Source of the DNA: Gnetum montanum
Taxonomy: Eukaryota > Streptophyta > Gnetopsida > Gnetales > Gnetaceae
Direction: 5' to 3'
Length of the DNA stretch: 64,000 nucleotides
Assembly (NCBI GenBank): GCA_015680685.1
Contig: MNCI01027262.1
Location: 1,416,786 to 1,480,785 of the forward strand
The position numbers and the translations under genes were made by a program. Under the pieces are notes generated by a model. The model was not told the origin of the DNA. It saw nothing but the letters and a program-made list of their open reading frames with translations, and did not search any database. Shown in pieces: positions 1-11,143 of the stretch; position 1 is the stretch's first letter, and the number at the start of each line of letters is the position of its first letter.

Positions 1-2481
1 GTCTAGGAAGGAATATACTTGGCAACTTGAGACTTTAATAAGCATCTCATCAATTCTCGAAAGTGGATACTTATCTTTCTTTGAAGCATCATTTAGATTT
101 CTAAAGTCTACATAGAGTCGTATATCACCATTTTTCTTTCTTACTGGGACAAGGTTAGCAAGCCATGTCGAATATCGTACTGGATATATGATTTGTTCTT
201 GCAACAACTTTTTGATTTCGGCTTCCATAGCTGGTTCAAACGATGGATTAAACTTCCTTTGTTTTTGCTTGACTATTTTGCAACCTTCCATTAAAGGAAT
301 CTTATGCGTCATCACATCTTGCCGAAAAGCTTTAAGATCATCATAAGACCAAGAAAAATTGTCCAAATTACTTCTTAGACATGTTAACAACTCTTGCTTG
401 AAATGTGAATCACTTTCCTTTGTAACATTTAACATCTTCGGTGCATTGTTTAATCCAAAATTCACTGCCACAAAAGCTTGACTACTTGGGTTTTGTATGT
501 CCTTTCCAGTAAGTAAATTTTTCTTGAACTCATGTTCTAAATCAATCATCCTCTTTGGAATGAAATTAGCTTTTGAATTTAAAGACGTTTTGGGTATTAC
601 TTGACCCTCAAATTCTTGTTTATTTTTCATAAATCTTAGTACTTGATCATCATCTTCAAATACTTGTAAATGCATTATATTATCTGGTACGGATGGCTGA
701 TGTTCTTCCTCAATCATGACATCTTTGTAACCTCTTAATATTTTCATATCCAATGTTGAAGCTTCTTTTGCTAAATAGTCTGCCATAAGATTCTCTGCTC
801 TATTTACATGCTCTATTTGGCAATATTGAAACTAATCTAACATCTTACAAGCAAGTTGCTTATAAGGTCTTAAGAATGAGCTCTTTACAACTCAGTTACC
901 TTTTACTTGCTCACAAACTAATCTTGAGTCTCCTTTAATAGTGATTTCTTTGATCTTTTTGTCTAAAGATATTCTCATACCAATGCATAAAGCTTCATAC
1001 TTAGCCTTGTTATTAGTACAAGGAAAAGATAGATGAATTGCCTTGAGAATTTTAGGTGTATCATTCTTGAATATAACTATTCCAACTCCTACACCTTTTG
1101 AATTACAGGAACTATTAAAGTATAACTCCCATTTATCCTTTTGCTTTGATTGTTCTTTTTCAGGACTATAACTTTCTTGAAGTGTACAAATTTTGTTTTC
1201 AACACCTCCTTTTTCCACTATTTTACTTCTTCCATTTGAAGTAATGTTATCTATCATCATAGGTTCACTATAGATGTATATTTGATTTGGTTCTCCTTTC
1301 CAAGGTAACCACATGTGAGAATAATCTGTTGATATGTAACCTGAGAAATTCTTGCTCCAACTTCTACTCAATAAGAGACTATGTGAATCTGGTATGTCTG
1401 CCACTTGAATAGTTACTCTACTTCTAATGCGGGGTTCAGAAGCAATTTCCAATAGAACATTTGGTAATTGACCCACAATCTTCACTCTACTTTTATCCAC
1501 TTGAACAATCTTTTTATTTGATTTTTCAGGAATCAAACCAAGTTTCTTACATATAGACAATGGCATTATAGTAGACGTAGCTCCAGAATCAACCAAACAA
1601 TTGTGTAAGAATTTATCCTTTAATTTCATTGTCAAAAGGAAAGGAGGAGCTTCCTTATCATATGAAGTCTTTAATTTCTCATCATTGTTAGACACATAAC
1701 TTAACTCTGATTCTCTAGCTCTCCTTTTACCTTTAATGAATTCTAAAGCCTTTCTTTGCTGATCTCCTATTTGAAGCAACTGATAGAGGCTAATATTGGC
1801 TTTGACATGTTTAAGGTCTTCTATCAAATCATATTCTCCATCACCAATGAAGCTTGATCTCTTTATCCATTTGTTGAAAGACTGATTTGGAGTGCTTTGC
1901 TCCACTTGATTGTCTTTACCTTTATTCTTATCCCTTCTACTTGGCTCAAAAGCTTTTCTCTTAGTAGATGGATCAGTAATAACATTTGGGGGTCTAGAAG
2001 TAGTTAGTCTTTCCTTAGATCGAAGACTATATCCATTTTCCTCATTGTTATTACATTCCTCATCTGAAGACATATCTTCTTCAGAACTTGATAGAGAAGA
2101 AGTATCACTAGATCCATTGCTTGAAGATTTACTCGCATAATGAACAATAGATAACTCATTATCAGATTCAATATCAAGAAAGTTGGACATAATAAGATCA
2201 CTTTCATCCTTATCTTCTACTAACTTAGTGTCTTGATGTTTATGCTTTCTATATTTCTTTTCTTCCTTGATATTAACTCTTGCCAATGCTTTTTCAAGCT
2301 TCACGATTTTGTTGGACATATCTCTCATTAATTGCCCTTTTTCAGATCCTACCTTTTCATGTTCTTGCTCTTTTTTAACGTGAGATGGACCTGGTAAAGC
2401 TTTGAATTGAGTAAAATCTTGCATAGGAATTATAACTTTTTCTTCTCTTTTTGGAATCGCAATATTTTCCTCAGGATTCAA
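1..2481 (-). pseudogene. Element A pol: protease, RNase H, reverse transcriptase (partial)
   Basis: The frame reads gag tail, then protease, an RNase H domain and RT. The protease has LVDSGATSTIMPLS (about 1600-1550) and a degenerate LLLSRSW flap-side motif. The RNase H (about 1130-790) has YFNSSCNSKG, FPCTNNKAKYEAL, KGDSRLV and ENLMADYLAKEA, typical of the archaeal-type domain of Tat elements. Its first catalytic position is N where D is expected. RT follows in the same frame with two stops between (TGA near 891, TAG near 836). It shows FSWSYDDLKAF, QEQIIYPVRYSTWLANLVPV, KNGDIRLYVDFRNLN and KYPLSRIDEML, and ends at the window edge before the YxDD motif. An RNase H ahead of RT is unusual: the order I know is RT-RH-aRNH-INT. 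Frame continuity argues against a later junction. Confidence 0.82.
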
Positions 2482-2487
2482 GTTTAA

Positions 2488-3270
2488 CTATTTTTCTAAC
2501 TGTATAGCTTCACTAAAGTAGTCGTTTAGTGTAGTTAAGTTTGGAGTTCTCCTTAACCAAATTGAAATGTTGGGATTGATAGCCTTAAGATAAGTTTCTT
2601 TAAGCATTTCGTCTGATGGCTTATATTGTCTTTGAAAGAGTCTACAAATTCGTTGAAACTTGATGTTGAAATCTCTAATTGACTCTTTAACTCCTTGCTT
2701 AGCTTGCATTAGCCCATAGTATAGTTGTTGTTGATCTAACTAATTACCAAACTGGGCTATGAAAAGATTCTTCATATCATCCCAACTTGTAATATTATTG
2801 CTTGGTAAGTTTGAATACCAAATCTGAGCCATATCCTTTAGATTTGATACAAACAATCTACAAGCTTTATCTTGATGTTGAATATTTGCATGAGCTAAAG
2901 CTAACTCAAACATGTGAATATATTCTTCAGCTAAATAAGCTTTTCCAGGAATGAAAGGATTAGGAAAATATTTGTAAACTACCTTAGGAATATCATTGTA
3001 GTTTTGAAATCCTAATGGTGTAACTCCTTGCCATGGATTTGCCATCCTATTCCTTTGTAATGCTAAACTCTTAGACTTTCTAGATCTTCTCTTATGAATT
3101 GACAAACTAGAGATAATTGGAGATCTTCTTGATCTTCTAGTTTTCACTCCACTACTTGTTCCCAATTCAAAATCTTTCTTTTCTTCTTCTTCTGATGAAG
3201 AATTAGTCTTTGAATCTAGAATATCTTTTGAAACTTTGAAACTTTCCAAACTATCAGTATTCTTGGTCAT
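2488..3270 (-). pseudogene. Element A gag (capsid-like)
   Basis: This is the structural protein that would form the virus-like particle. The frame starts at an ATG near 3270 with a serine/glutamate-rich stretch and an arginine/serine-rich segment. A gag core follows: YLAEEYIHMFELALAHA, DMAQIWYSNLP and ITSWDDMKNLFIAQFG, the usual plant retrotransposon gag pattern. Two in-frame TAG stops, near 2740 and 2487, break it. After each, the same frame continues (KESIRDFNIKFQRIC, then NPEENIAIPKREEK into the pol frame), so gag and pol were one frame. No CCHC knuckle is visible. Confidence 0.75.
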
Positions 3271-3361
3271 GAACTGAAAATAGTATCTAATTCTTAAGCC
3301 TTACAAATAATTGTTGATGTACTAAAAGTATAAGGCTTATGAACCTAGAGGCTTAATTTTC

Positions 3362-3380
3362 AGCCCTCTTTCTAGCGCCA
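3362..3380 (-). other. Primer-binding site of element A
   Basis: On the minus strand TGGCGCTAGAAAGAGGG follows the LTR end after a 7-nt spacer. Element B has the same start, TGGCGCTAGAAG, with the same 7-nt spacing. It begins TGG as required for pairing with a tRNA CCA end; I cannot name the tRNA. Confidence 0.65.
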
Positions 3381-3387
3381 AAAGAAC

Positions 3388-4990
3388 TGTTGGCGACCGT
3401 TTGGGACGCGACCGCCAACGAGTGTCCTCGAACATGATTTAGGTGCCCGCTGCTCTCTGGCTACACCAAGGCCCAGATACCTCCAAATAGACTCAGTAGT
3501 TAATGTGAGTATGTGTGTGTGCTGTTGCGGCGTGCGGTTGTATGAAATGTGACAATTTCGTTGTGTGTGAACTAAAAATGACTTTACTTTAAAGAGATTC
3601 AGCCAACTTTGTCCAATACTATGAGTTATTGAAAGTTTCCTTTTTTGTTCAACTACCTAGTCTACGCGGTCCCTATAATACCTACTTCTAACAAATAAAA
3701 TTTTACATAAACATTTGAGCAAAAATCTGCAAATCTACTCCTAATTTTCCCCAGAGAGAGAGAGATAGTTCCACAAGAAAACTAGAAATAGAGTAAGATT
3801 CAATGGAAATAGACAGAAAAGAAAAGAAAGCAGAGTTGTGTGAATCTCAAATATTTAAACAAGGTAAAATGACACGAGTAAACACTTCGCAATAAAGCTA
3901 TCCCAAATTCAATATCTACGAATTGTTCAAACTTCCAAGGCTCAACCAAGCAATATCCTCAAGACAATCCTATTGTGCTACCAAAAATCGCTGCGTAAAC
4001 TACCACGTACGAGACTCCACTTTGACTAGACAATAGATGCCATCGATTGCATTCAAATAGAACCTTTAAAAGACTTGACAATTTCTAATTGAAATAAATC
4101 GGAAAATCACTTTAAAGATAAAGAAGTTATTCTGGTCCCATCAAAATACCAAAGATTTTCTGAACCCTCTTGACTACTAGATTGTTCCACGGCGTGACTA
4201 CAAATAGAGGCTCTCTTTCAACAACCCAATAGCAGTTCCCAAACATTGCACAATAACGAAATTTACTACTAAAATTCTCTTAAGGCTTTCATTCACTAGC
4301 ACTTCTATTGCAAAATTCTAACAGAAATTCCTATTGGGCAACAAGAACAATAAAAGCAATCTAAAAATCCCAAAATTACTTGCCAAGGATGATACTATCT
4401 AAACCACTAGCTAAGCAATTTAAACAAAACAAAAAATGAAATGCATAACTCACAGGACCATGACAAAGAGGCTGAAATCTTTATTCTAGCAAGCCATCTT
4501 GCAAGACATCTTCTTTACAAATCTTCCAAGTGTGATGATGATGCTTTCCAATGTCTTGATGATGATGCTCCTTGATGTCCCCCCTCCTCCTTGACCCTTG
4601 AAGCCTTTTTATAGGGTCTAAGGTAGTTGGGTAAGTTACAACTTCCAAAAATATCTCAAAAATATCTCACCTAGCTTTTCTCCCAAGTAATTGGACTATC
4701 CAATCAGAAAATTACTTGCCCAACAAGCTAGGAGATTACTTGCCCAACAAGCTGGGTAAGTTACAAAATATCTTGGGTGGTTGCAACCATAAAAGAGATA
4801 AAAAAGCTACAATGGACAAGTGGTCTCATGTAGTTACAATATCATGGAATATTTAAAACACAATTCCTAAAATATATGGAGATATAAGCTATCGTTACAA
4901 ACTCACTTCATACATATATATCCAAATATATGTAATGTGATTTTAATGTAAACACTTCAATGTAATGTGACCTTGAACAAGATAACCAAT
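3388..4990 (-). repeat. 5' LTR of element A
   Basis: The left edge (3' end of the LTR) is set by TG at 3388, next to the PBS spacer. A minus-strand TATA box lies at 4606-4613, giving about 1.2 kb of R-U5 and a few hundred bp of U3. The U3 part (4620-4990) is AT-rich with short direct repeats such as ACTTGCCCAACAAGCT at 4708-4752. The right edge is uncertain because the partner LTR lies outside the window. Confidence 0.55.
4606..4613 (-). promoter_or_regulatory. TATA box in LTR A
   Basis: Minus-strand CCCTATAAAAAGGC. It sits inside the LTR in the right orientation to drive element A. Confidence 0.6.
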
Positions 4991-6257
4991 ATTGCAAATT
5001 TAAATGGTAGTAAATGATCTATTTCACAACTTGGATGAATTATAGAAGGTCTCTAAGACTTCATACGATGAGCACCTCATATTGTGAATATATATTAGTT
5101 AATTTTGAGAATGATTTTCGGCAAAGTGGTGAAATGGTTATCTTCTTTTCCCTGCAAATCGCGTGCTGGAGGTTTCTTTGCTGTTCCAGGGCAACGTTCT
5201 TTCGTTTATCTCTGCCCAGAACCTGCAAGGAATGACACATGTTTGTGTAAAATTCGGAATGTAGCACAGCAAACCGCGGATTCAAACTGCCTCCATGCAA
5301 GAAATCTCTGTAACAAAAATTCGATCGTCGCGCGCTGGAGGAGAAGTATTTTTTTTTGTGTTTTTTTCTTCTTCATGCCAAGAAAAATGTTCCCCAAACT
5401 GAGGGTTTGAATTTTGGTTTTGCCGCCAAAATTTAGGGCTTCCTGCGTTTTTGAGGATTTTCATAGAAAAATCGGTGTTGCAGCATTCCATCGTGGCCGT
5501 GGAAGAAATCAAAGTCTCTCTGATGAAGGCACTTGAATCTTTTGGATTTCAATGGTGAAACTCTTGCGAGAACGTAGTCAGCAGCTGATATTTGATGCCG
5601 CATCACTCCAGCATTTGCAGACGATGAGGATGTACCCGCCCGTTGCTGATCTTCCGCCCACGCGCTGTGGGGCAAGGGTTTGGCCTGGCCTGAAGTCTTC
5701 TCTTCTAGCCCATACATGGGTTCATTGCTGATGCCACTATAGCTCAAAATTATTGCTGCATACTGGCGAAGAACTGAGGAATGAATCGCGGTTGAGATGG
5801 TAAAAATTAATATTGCAGAACCTCTTCGTAGAGTAGCATTCTTCTAAATTTGCAAGAAACATCCCTACTTAGCTATCTTATTTTTTTTGTGTCAATAGGA
5901 AGATGGCGGTCCTGGATTTCATCAAGATTGATGCTGCAAACATGATTGTTCAATCAACCTCTGTAAACTTAACTAAGCAACATCAAATGCTATATTTTCA
6001 TACTCCTCCACCAGAAATCTCTTGTCAAGCCATAGTCTTAAGAAAGCACATCAACTACCCTCAAATTTAAAACATTAACAAATTCCTCCCTTTGCTGCAG
6101 AACTGTGCTAAAAAAAATGATTCATTTAAATTGTTGTTATACCAACAGGCATCACAACAATTTTTGCTGAGAAATTCTCTGTTCTGCAAACTACTGTTGA
6201 TATATTTCCATATATTTCATCAATTACAAAGTCAGTTACTCTTGAGAAATATATATT
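4991..6257. other. Unassigned island between elements A and B
   Basis: This stretch resembles none of the LTR elements here. The part from about 5130 to 5750 is visibly richer in GC and CpG (for example CGTCGCGCGCTGG near 5328) than its AT-rich neighbours. It may be a fragment of non-transposon sequence. It contains one ORF of modest length (5433-5747, minus). Confidence 0.35.
5433..5747 (-). CDS. Hypothetical 104-aa ORF, possible gene fragment
   Basis: An uninterrupted frame from ATG (5747) to a stop at 5433. I do not recognise the protein. It has a serine-rich stretch (AGTSSSSANAG), a basic C-terminus (NPQKRRKP), and no visible signal peptide, membrane segment or zinc-binding motif. It lies in the GC-richer island, and its base composition differs from the decayed retrotransposon frames on both sides. 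It could be one exon of a host gene fragment or chance; no splice partner is obvious. Confidence 0.25.
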   Translation of the reverse strand: MSYSGISNEPMYGLEEKTSGQAKPLPHSAWAEDQQRAGTSSSSANAGVMRHQISAADYVLARVSPLKSKRFKCLHQRDFDFFHGHDGMLQHRFFYENPQKRRKP

Positions 6258-6720
6258 ATGGTATGGATACCAAACACAATGCATCCCTGCTCCATGAAAT
6301 GGCCAAAATGTACCAAAAAAACCCTAGGGCATGGAGCAGAAGGACACACCATTGACCTAGTAAGTTACTATGCATCTTCTACTTTTTCGCGACTCTGTTA
6401 TCATTTCTTGTTTTTGCCCCTTCATTTTGTATCTTAGTTTTAGCCATTTTTGTTTTCTGTCATTGCATTGTTTTGGCCTTTGCATCGCTGTTGTTTCCAT
6501 CTTGGCTAGGGAAAGTGCATAAACGTTATGCCATTGTTGCATGTAAGGTGGCTTGAAGCGTCACCGCTGCGATTGTCATAACCGTGGGGGTTTATGCAGC
6601 TTAAGTTGCTTGATCTTCGAATGGAGTGACATAATACCTTGAGGAGGGTTGGGCCATGTGTGATGTGATAGTGCGACATGTGTTCTCTCAGGGTGTATTG
6701 TTAATCACCCTGTTAGGGTT

Positions 6721-6850
6721 AATTACTCTATGGCTACGCTAGGCTATTTTCGCTATGCTAGCACTTTCATGTTCTCGCTACGCTATGCGCGAGAAGAGTG
6801 TTATGCTATGCTATATGCATGAACTGTTAGGTGTTGCTACGTTGAATGCG
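6721..6850. repeat. TAGCR/YGCTA pentamer cluster in intron 1 of the B accessory gene
   Basis: Several GCTACGCTA and GCTATGCTA units lie between the tentative exon 1 and exon 2, in the position of the much larger pentamer-rich intron 1 of element C. Confidence 0.5.
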
Positions 6851-8883
6851 TATTGAACTTAGACATGATGCTAATACTTTCTGGTTATGTTGCACAAGAT
6901 GGGGCTAAGGCGAATCCTGATTATCTTAGAAATTAGAGGGGTCCTATGTCATGTGAGCAAACCTGTGGCCAATGCCCCTCCTTTTCAAATACGTGTGGGA
7001 GAGCGGGGGGTCTGGTTTAGGAAAGGGGCATAGGACTTCGTACAATTCCTCCTCGACCACTTCAGTCTGATCATTTGTTCATCCCTAGAGGAGGAGGAGG
7101 CAGCTGGCATAACAGAAGCCATTTTGCCTGGGACAAGTCAGGGCATTCTGAGGTTTCTAACCGACGGGGCAATCATGAGTAGGCAGGGAGAAGGATCCTG
7201 TCAGCATCCAATAGGGTTAAGGCATTTTCCTTGGATCTGGGAGATGCTTTTGTACAGTTGCTACCACCATTACAACACATTATTCTTTGCATGTTATATG
7301 GTGACATACTTCCAAAATCCTCAGGGAACTGTCTACTATGCTGGCAGGTGAGTTTTGCAGCCTTGTTCTACTATGTTTGTGTGACACTGGCCATATTAGC
7401 CTAATACTAACAATATGCATTTGTTACTAGGTTCTTCATCAACAAGGATGGGGTTCACGACCTACTGGGTCTATTGGCAATAGCACAGATAGCCCTACAT
7501 CAGTTCTCTTCTTCTGAGAACCTGCGGGTGGGTGTGATTGGTCAATGTAGGGGTGAATACCACACCTACCCAGGCATATATTCTATTCCCTACAATCAGT
7601 GCAAGGGGCAGGCTTGGCTAGATGAGGAGTGGGTAGAACCCTTCAAACCGATCATGGTTGAACAAGTTCTGGTTAAACTTCCACCATTCCCATTACCATA
7701 CATACCTGGTAGGCTGAACAGTAAGTGTCGCATGCTTAAGTGCCTTTACAATCTTTGTATTTTCTACGTTTTTATGCTAAAAATTTTTGTCAAACTATTG
7801 TAGGGGCAAAGAAGCCCTAGGAGGTGACGGTGGTAACCGCTGAGACACAAGGGGCAAATATCTACTTCAAATACGGTGAAGTAGAGGCGAGCCAACGGTG
7901 GATAAACCATGCAGCTTCGGACTCCTTGGTCCAGAACATCTAGAAGGCTAGGCTTATGGATCTCTTCTTGGCCTCACATCCGGGCATTCCTGCCACCGAG
8001 ATGCTCTCCCTAGTCAACACCTTTTCCAAAAAGGTGGGCTGCCTCTGTACGTGCATACAGGGTGTATGGGTGGTCATTGAAATCAATGACCAACTATTTG
8101 TGGACCTATTCGGTGTCTCTACCGATGGCGCTCTCATAGGGTCAAAAGGCAAGAAGGAGTTGTCCCTTTAGAAGAAGGACATCCAAGAGTGGTTGGGGCT
8201 TACTAAGGAGCAAAAGGGGTTTCCCATGGAGAAGATTAAAGATGGACCCGCCAAGGATATTTACCCTGTCTTCCATGCTTGCGCATTCCCCCAACTGCTT
8301 ACCCAAGGGAAGGTCCTGGGGATTGAGCAGGCCTGGATAATGCGTGAGGTCATGGAAGAGGGGGTTGGGCTAGCTTTCTATGTAAAGGCTTGTAGACCAA
8401 AATTTTGGGACTCCGCCAAAAATTGGAGTCCTATTCCAACATACATTATGCCTTCTACATAGCCTATCTAAAGCACTTCGTGGAGTTCCTGGTGGTTTAT
8501 GAGAATGGAGTTTGGGTCATGCAAAATTGCAACCAAATTTCCAAACCGTGGATTCGCTAGATCGTCCGGACCACACAAGCCTAAGATCCCCCATAAATAA
8601 TTGGGGAGTCATTTTCTATGATGACTAAGGATCGGGTAGCTCCCAATGTTTATGGCCAGGACAACATAGGAGAGATGCCCCCTGCTATAGTTGGTAGCAT
8701 GTCGCGGGGGGAACATCTCAAAGCCAAGATTGTGCCCAAAAAGTTGCAGCAGAAGAGGCCTCCCTCAGCTAAGGAAACCCTTCATGTGGAGGAAGAGGAG
8801 GGGTGGAGACTGCAGCTTAAACTGTAGAGGACACAACCCCACATTGGTAAATGCTTTTGTCTAATGGTTACTTTGTTATTGTC

Positions 8884-8925
8884 TACTACGTTATGCTACG
8901 CTATGTAGTGTAGCGTAGCATAGCA
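8884..8925. repeat. Perfect pentamer palindrome inside intron 4
   Basis: ATGCTACGCTA (8893-8903) and TAGCGTAGCAT (8911-8921) form an 11-bp perfect stem with a 7-nt loop. The intron is 134 nt here against 81 nt in element C, so the palindrome looks like an addition of about 50 bp. Confidence 0.7.
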
Positions 8926-10722
8926 CTTGCTTGAAGCTAACTTGTTTTGGACTAATGCAAACATGTTTCTTTGCTAGTAGAGGAAGAAGAAAAAGAAGAA
9001 GAAGGTGATGAAGAGGTGTTGGCCCCTAAGACGGGTGCGACGAATAAAGACACGGAGGCCCCAGTCTGAGAAGAAAGGGCCACAGTCCATAAGGGAAGAA
9101 CCCCTGTCGCTAAGGTGAAAGATCTTGTTATTAGGGAGAATCCTCCTACTAATGAAGAGGAGCCTCCTTAGAAGGAAAGGAATCAGCACATGAGGAAGAG
9201 GTCCGTACAGACTTGGCAACAACCTCTACCAAGGCTACCACCATCATCTTGCATCAACAGGAAGGGAGACCGCAATCGGATGCTGGTGAGTTTGGCAATA
9301 TGTCTACCTTGTCACAACCCCTTTTCGACCATTGCTGATATGTTTAGTCATGTGACAGGCGCTACTGTTGATGCTGCAGGACCCTCTCCGATTCGTGCGA
9401 AGTCATGGGCCGAGATCCCTGATAAATTTACATATATGCAAGGAATCATTGATGACATGGTCAGTCGCCTTCAGCAGGTGGACCCTAACATGGGTAAGTA
9501 GTAGTGTCAGGTTCCCTCATGTTGCTATGCTATAGCTTCTTGAGTTTTCTAATCTTGCTATGCTAATTTGATTGTTACTCTCTTTTGTGTCATGGCAACC
9601 TCTCGGCTCAAATGGGACTCGACATGGTCTTTGAAAGTCGATAACATGCCTACATTCCTGCTTGAAGTGACCGAGGTGTCTCATCACGCGTACGATGAAG
9701 CTTACAAATGCACTTTGCACTTGGCACGCTCTTTGTGGGAGTATAAGCGCGTCAACGAGGACCTGTGGAAATGTGTCTAGAAAGCTGAGTAAGAGAAGGT
9801 CAACCTAAGCGCCGAGGTGGAGGATCTCAAGTCGAGGAATGAGTTCCTCATAGCCCGTGACACTAATAATGAGGACTGGCGCACGACTGTGATAGACTAT
9901 GCCAGGTTTTGGACAGTTGCGCATCATAACATCGAGACTACCCCCAACATAATAGAACAATGAATGAAAATGGACTTTCTAGCCTAGAAGTGTCAAGATT
10001 TGAAAGACTTCAGCACCAAGGTTTATGAATGTGGAATGTCCCAAAAAAACCATAAACACATGTATAAATAGGAAAATGCCACCCATCATAAACTGTACAG
10101 GGACACTACTATGGAGGCGTTTACATATGAAACATTCATAAATTCTATTGATGCTTCTAAGGCCTATGCCAAGTTCAAGGAGTAGGTAAAGTTTACGGAA
10201 TCTCTTGACTTGAAAGTGGACCTTCCCATAGGAGAGACCACAATCGTCTCCTTTTCTCCGGGACCACCAAGGTGGACAACCGCCGAAAGGGAGAGAGCTA
10301 TTGCAGATGCTAAACCAAGCAATAGGTGTTGGCTGGACATCATAGCAGAGGAGGTCTAGTGTTGTCTCGAGCTTGGTTTAGACTAGATACCCTTTGAGAT
10401 GGATGCAGGCCCTTCTTAGGTTAGTCACTTTCTACCGTGTTAATGCTTATGCTCTATTGTAGTTTGCATTTGTTGCCCTAGCTGACTGCTTCACCCCTAT
10501 GATGCAGGCTCCAGATGAGGGTGCAGGGCCCGTAGAGGGAAGGAATGAAGAATCAGTAGAGGACAATGCAAGGAAAGACGATGTGAAAGGAAATGATGTA
10601 GAAACGAAAGACAAAGATGATGCGAATAAAGAAAACCCATGATAGCATGGGATTTGTTTTTTGAAATTTTGAATTTTTGTGTAACAAATTTTGCAAACAT
10701 TGTTTAAAAGAAAACAGTTTTG

Positions 10723-10728
10723 AATAAA
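10723..10728 (+). terminator. AATAAA signal after the B accessory gene
   Basis: AATAAA lies 80 bp past the TGA stop of exon 8, in an AT-rich tract, where a plant polyadenylation signal would be expected. Confidence 0.5.
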
Positions 10729-10821
10729 GCAAAGAGGATTTTTTGAAATAGAAACTGATTCTGCGCTAACTTGTGCATTGCATATGTGTTGCGTTTTGTA
10801 TAAAATGTTCATGCCTTCATG

Positions 10822-11034
10822 TGCTAGTTTTAGGCCATTTTGGGCCATTGCTAGTTTTAGGCCATTTCGGGCCTTTGCGTAACATGGCAAACAGATGATA
10901 TGTTAACAACTTGAACAATGGCTAACTAGTAACTTATGCTAGTTTTAGGCCATTTTGGGCGATTGCTAGTTTTACGCCATTTTGGGCCATAGCGTAGCAT
11001 AGTTTTAGGCCATTTCAGGCCATAGCGTAGCATG
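10822..11034. repeat. Short repeats of a GGCCATTTTGGGCC type
   Basis: About five copies of a 25-30 bp unit of the form GCTAGTTTTAGGCCATTTT with GGGCCAT, mixed with TAGCR pentamers. It fills the spacer between the 3' end of the antisense gene and the end of PR. Element C has the same repeat in reverse complement at 19198-19390. Confidence 0.6.
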
Positions 11035-11143
11035 GAAAAAGGATGGTATGTTAACAAAGCAAAAAGCGGTGAACATACAAGGGATGGCAACTGGGCAGAA
11101 AGAAGTGGGGTTGTTACACTATGCTTAGCTACTTCTTGACCCA

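Larger units (their letters stand above)
1..4990 (-). mobile_element. Element A: partial Tat-like Ty3/gypsy LTR retrotransposon
   Basis: Read on the minus strand the order is 5' LTR, primer-binding site, gag, protease, an RNase H domain, then reverse transcriptase, which runs off the left edge. Retropepsin and Ty3/gypsy RT motifs with an archaeal-type RNase H place it near the Tat group. The coding frame holds several stops (TAG, TGA), so this copy is dead. The right LTR end is not defined; 4990 is a working limit. Confidence 0.8.
6258..10642 (+). pseudogene. Spliced accessory gene antisense to element B
   Basis: Exons by comparison with the copy in element C: exon 2 at 6899-7347, 3 at 7431-7720, 4 at 7804-8846, 5 at 8981-9285, 6 at 9359-9493, 7 at 9599-10419, 8 at 10508-10642 (TGA stop). 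Exon 1 (about 6258-6359, donor GTAAGTTAC) is tentative. Most introns keep GT-AG ends; the acceptor before exon 7 is changed to AA. I do not recognise the protein. Visible parts are a globular N-terminal region (DFVQFLLDHF, QGILRFL, NPQGTVYYAG), a central region with EQAWIMREVMEEG, an acidic exon 5, the exon 6 motif DKFTYMQGIIDDMVSRL and a coiled-coil exon 7 (NEDLWKCV...EVEDLKSRNEFL). In-frame stops (after RKGA in exon 2, TAG in exons 4 and 7) show it is no longer functional. Homology to the C copy is clear throughout. Confidence 0.72.

Noticed and set aside
5014-5512. Several overlapping short ORFs on both strands near 5.0-5.5 kb
   Set aside because: They overlap one another in different frames with no domain; only the 104-codon frame was kept, at low confidence.
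6092-6355. Plus-strand 87-codon frame as exon 1 of the B accessory gene
   Set aside because: Only its last ~40 bp resemble exon 1 of the C copy (CCTAGGGCATG and the donor); the rest does not align.
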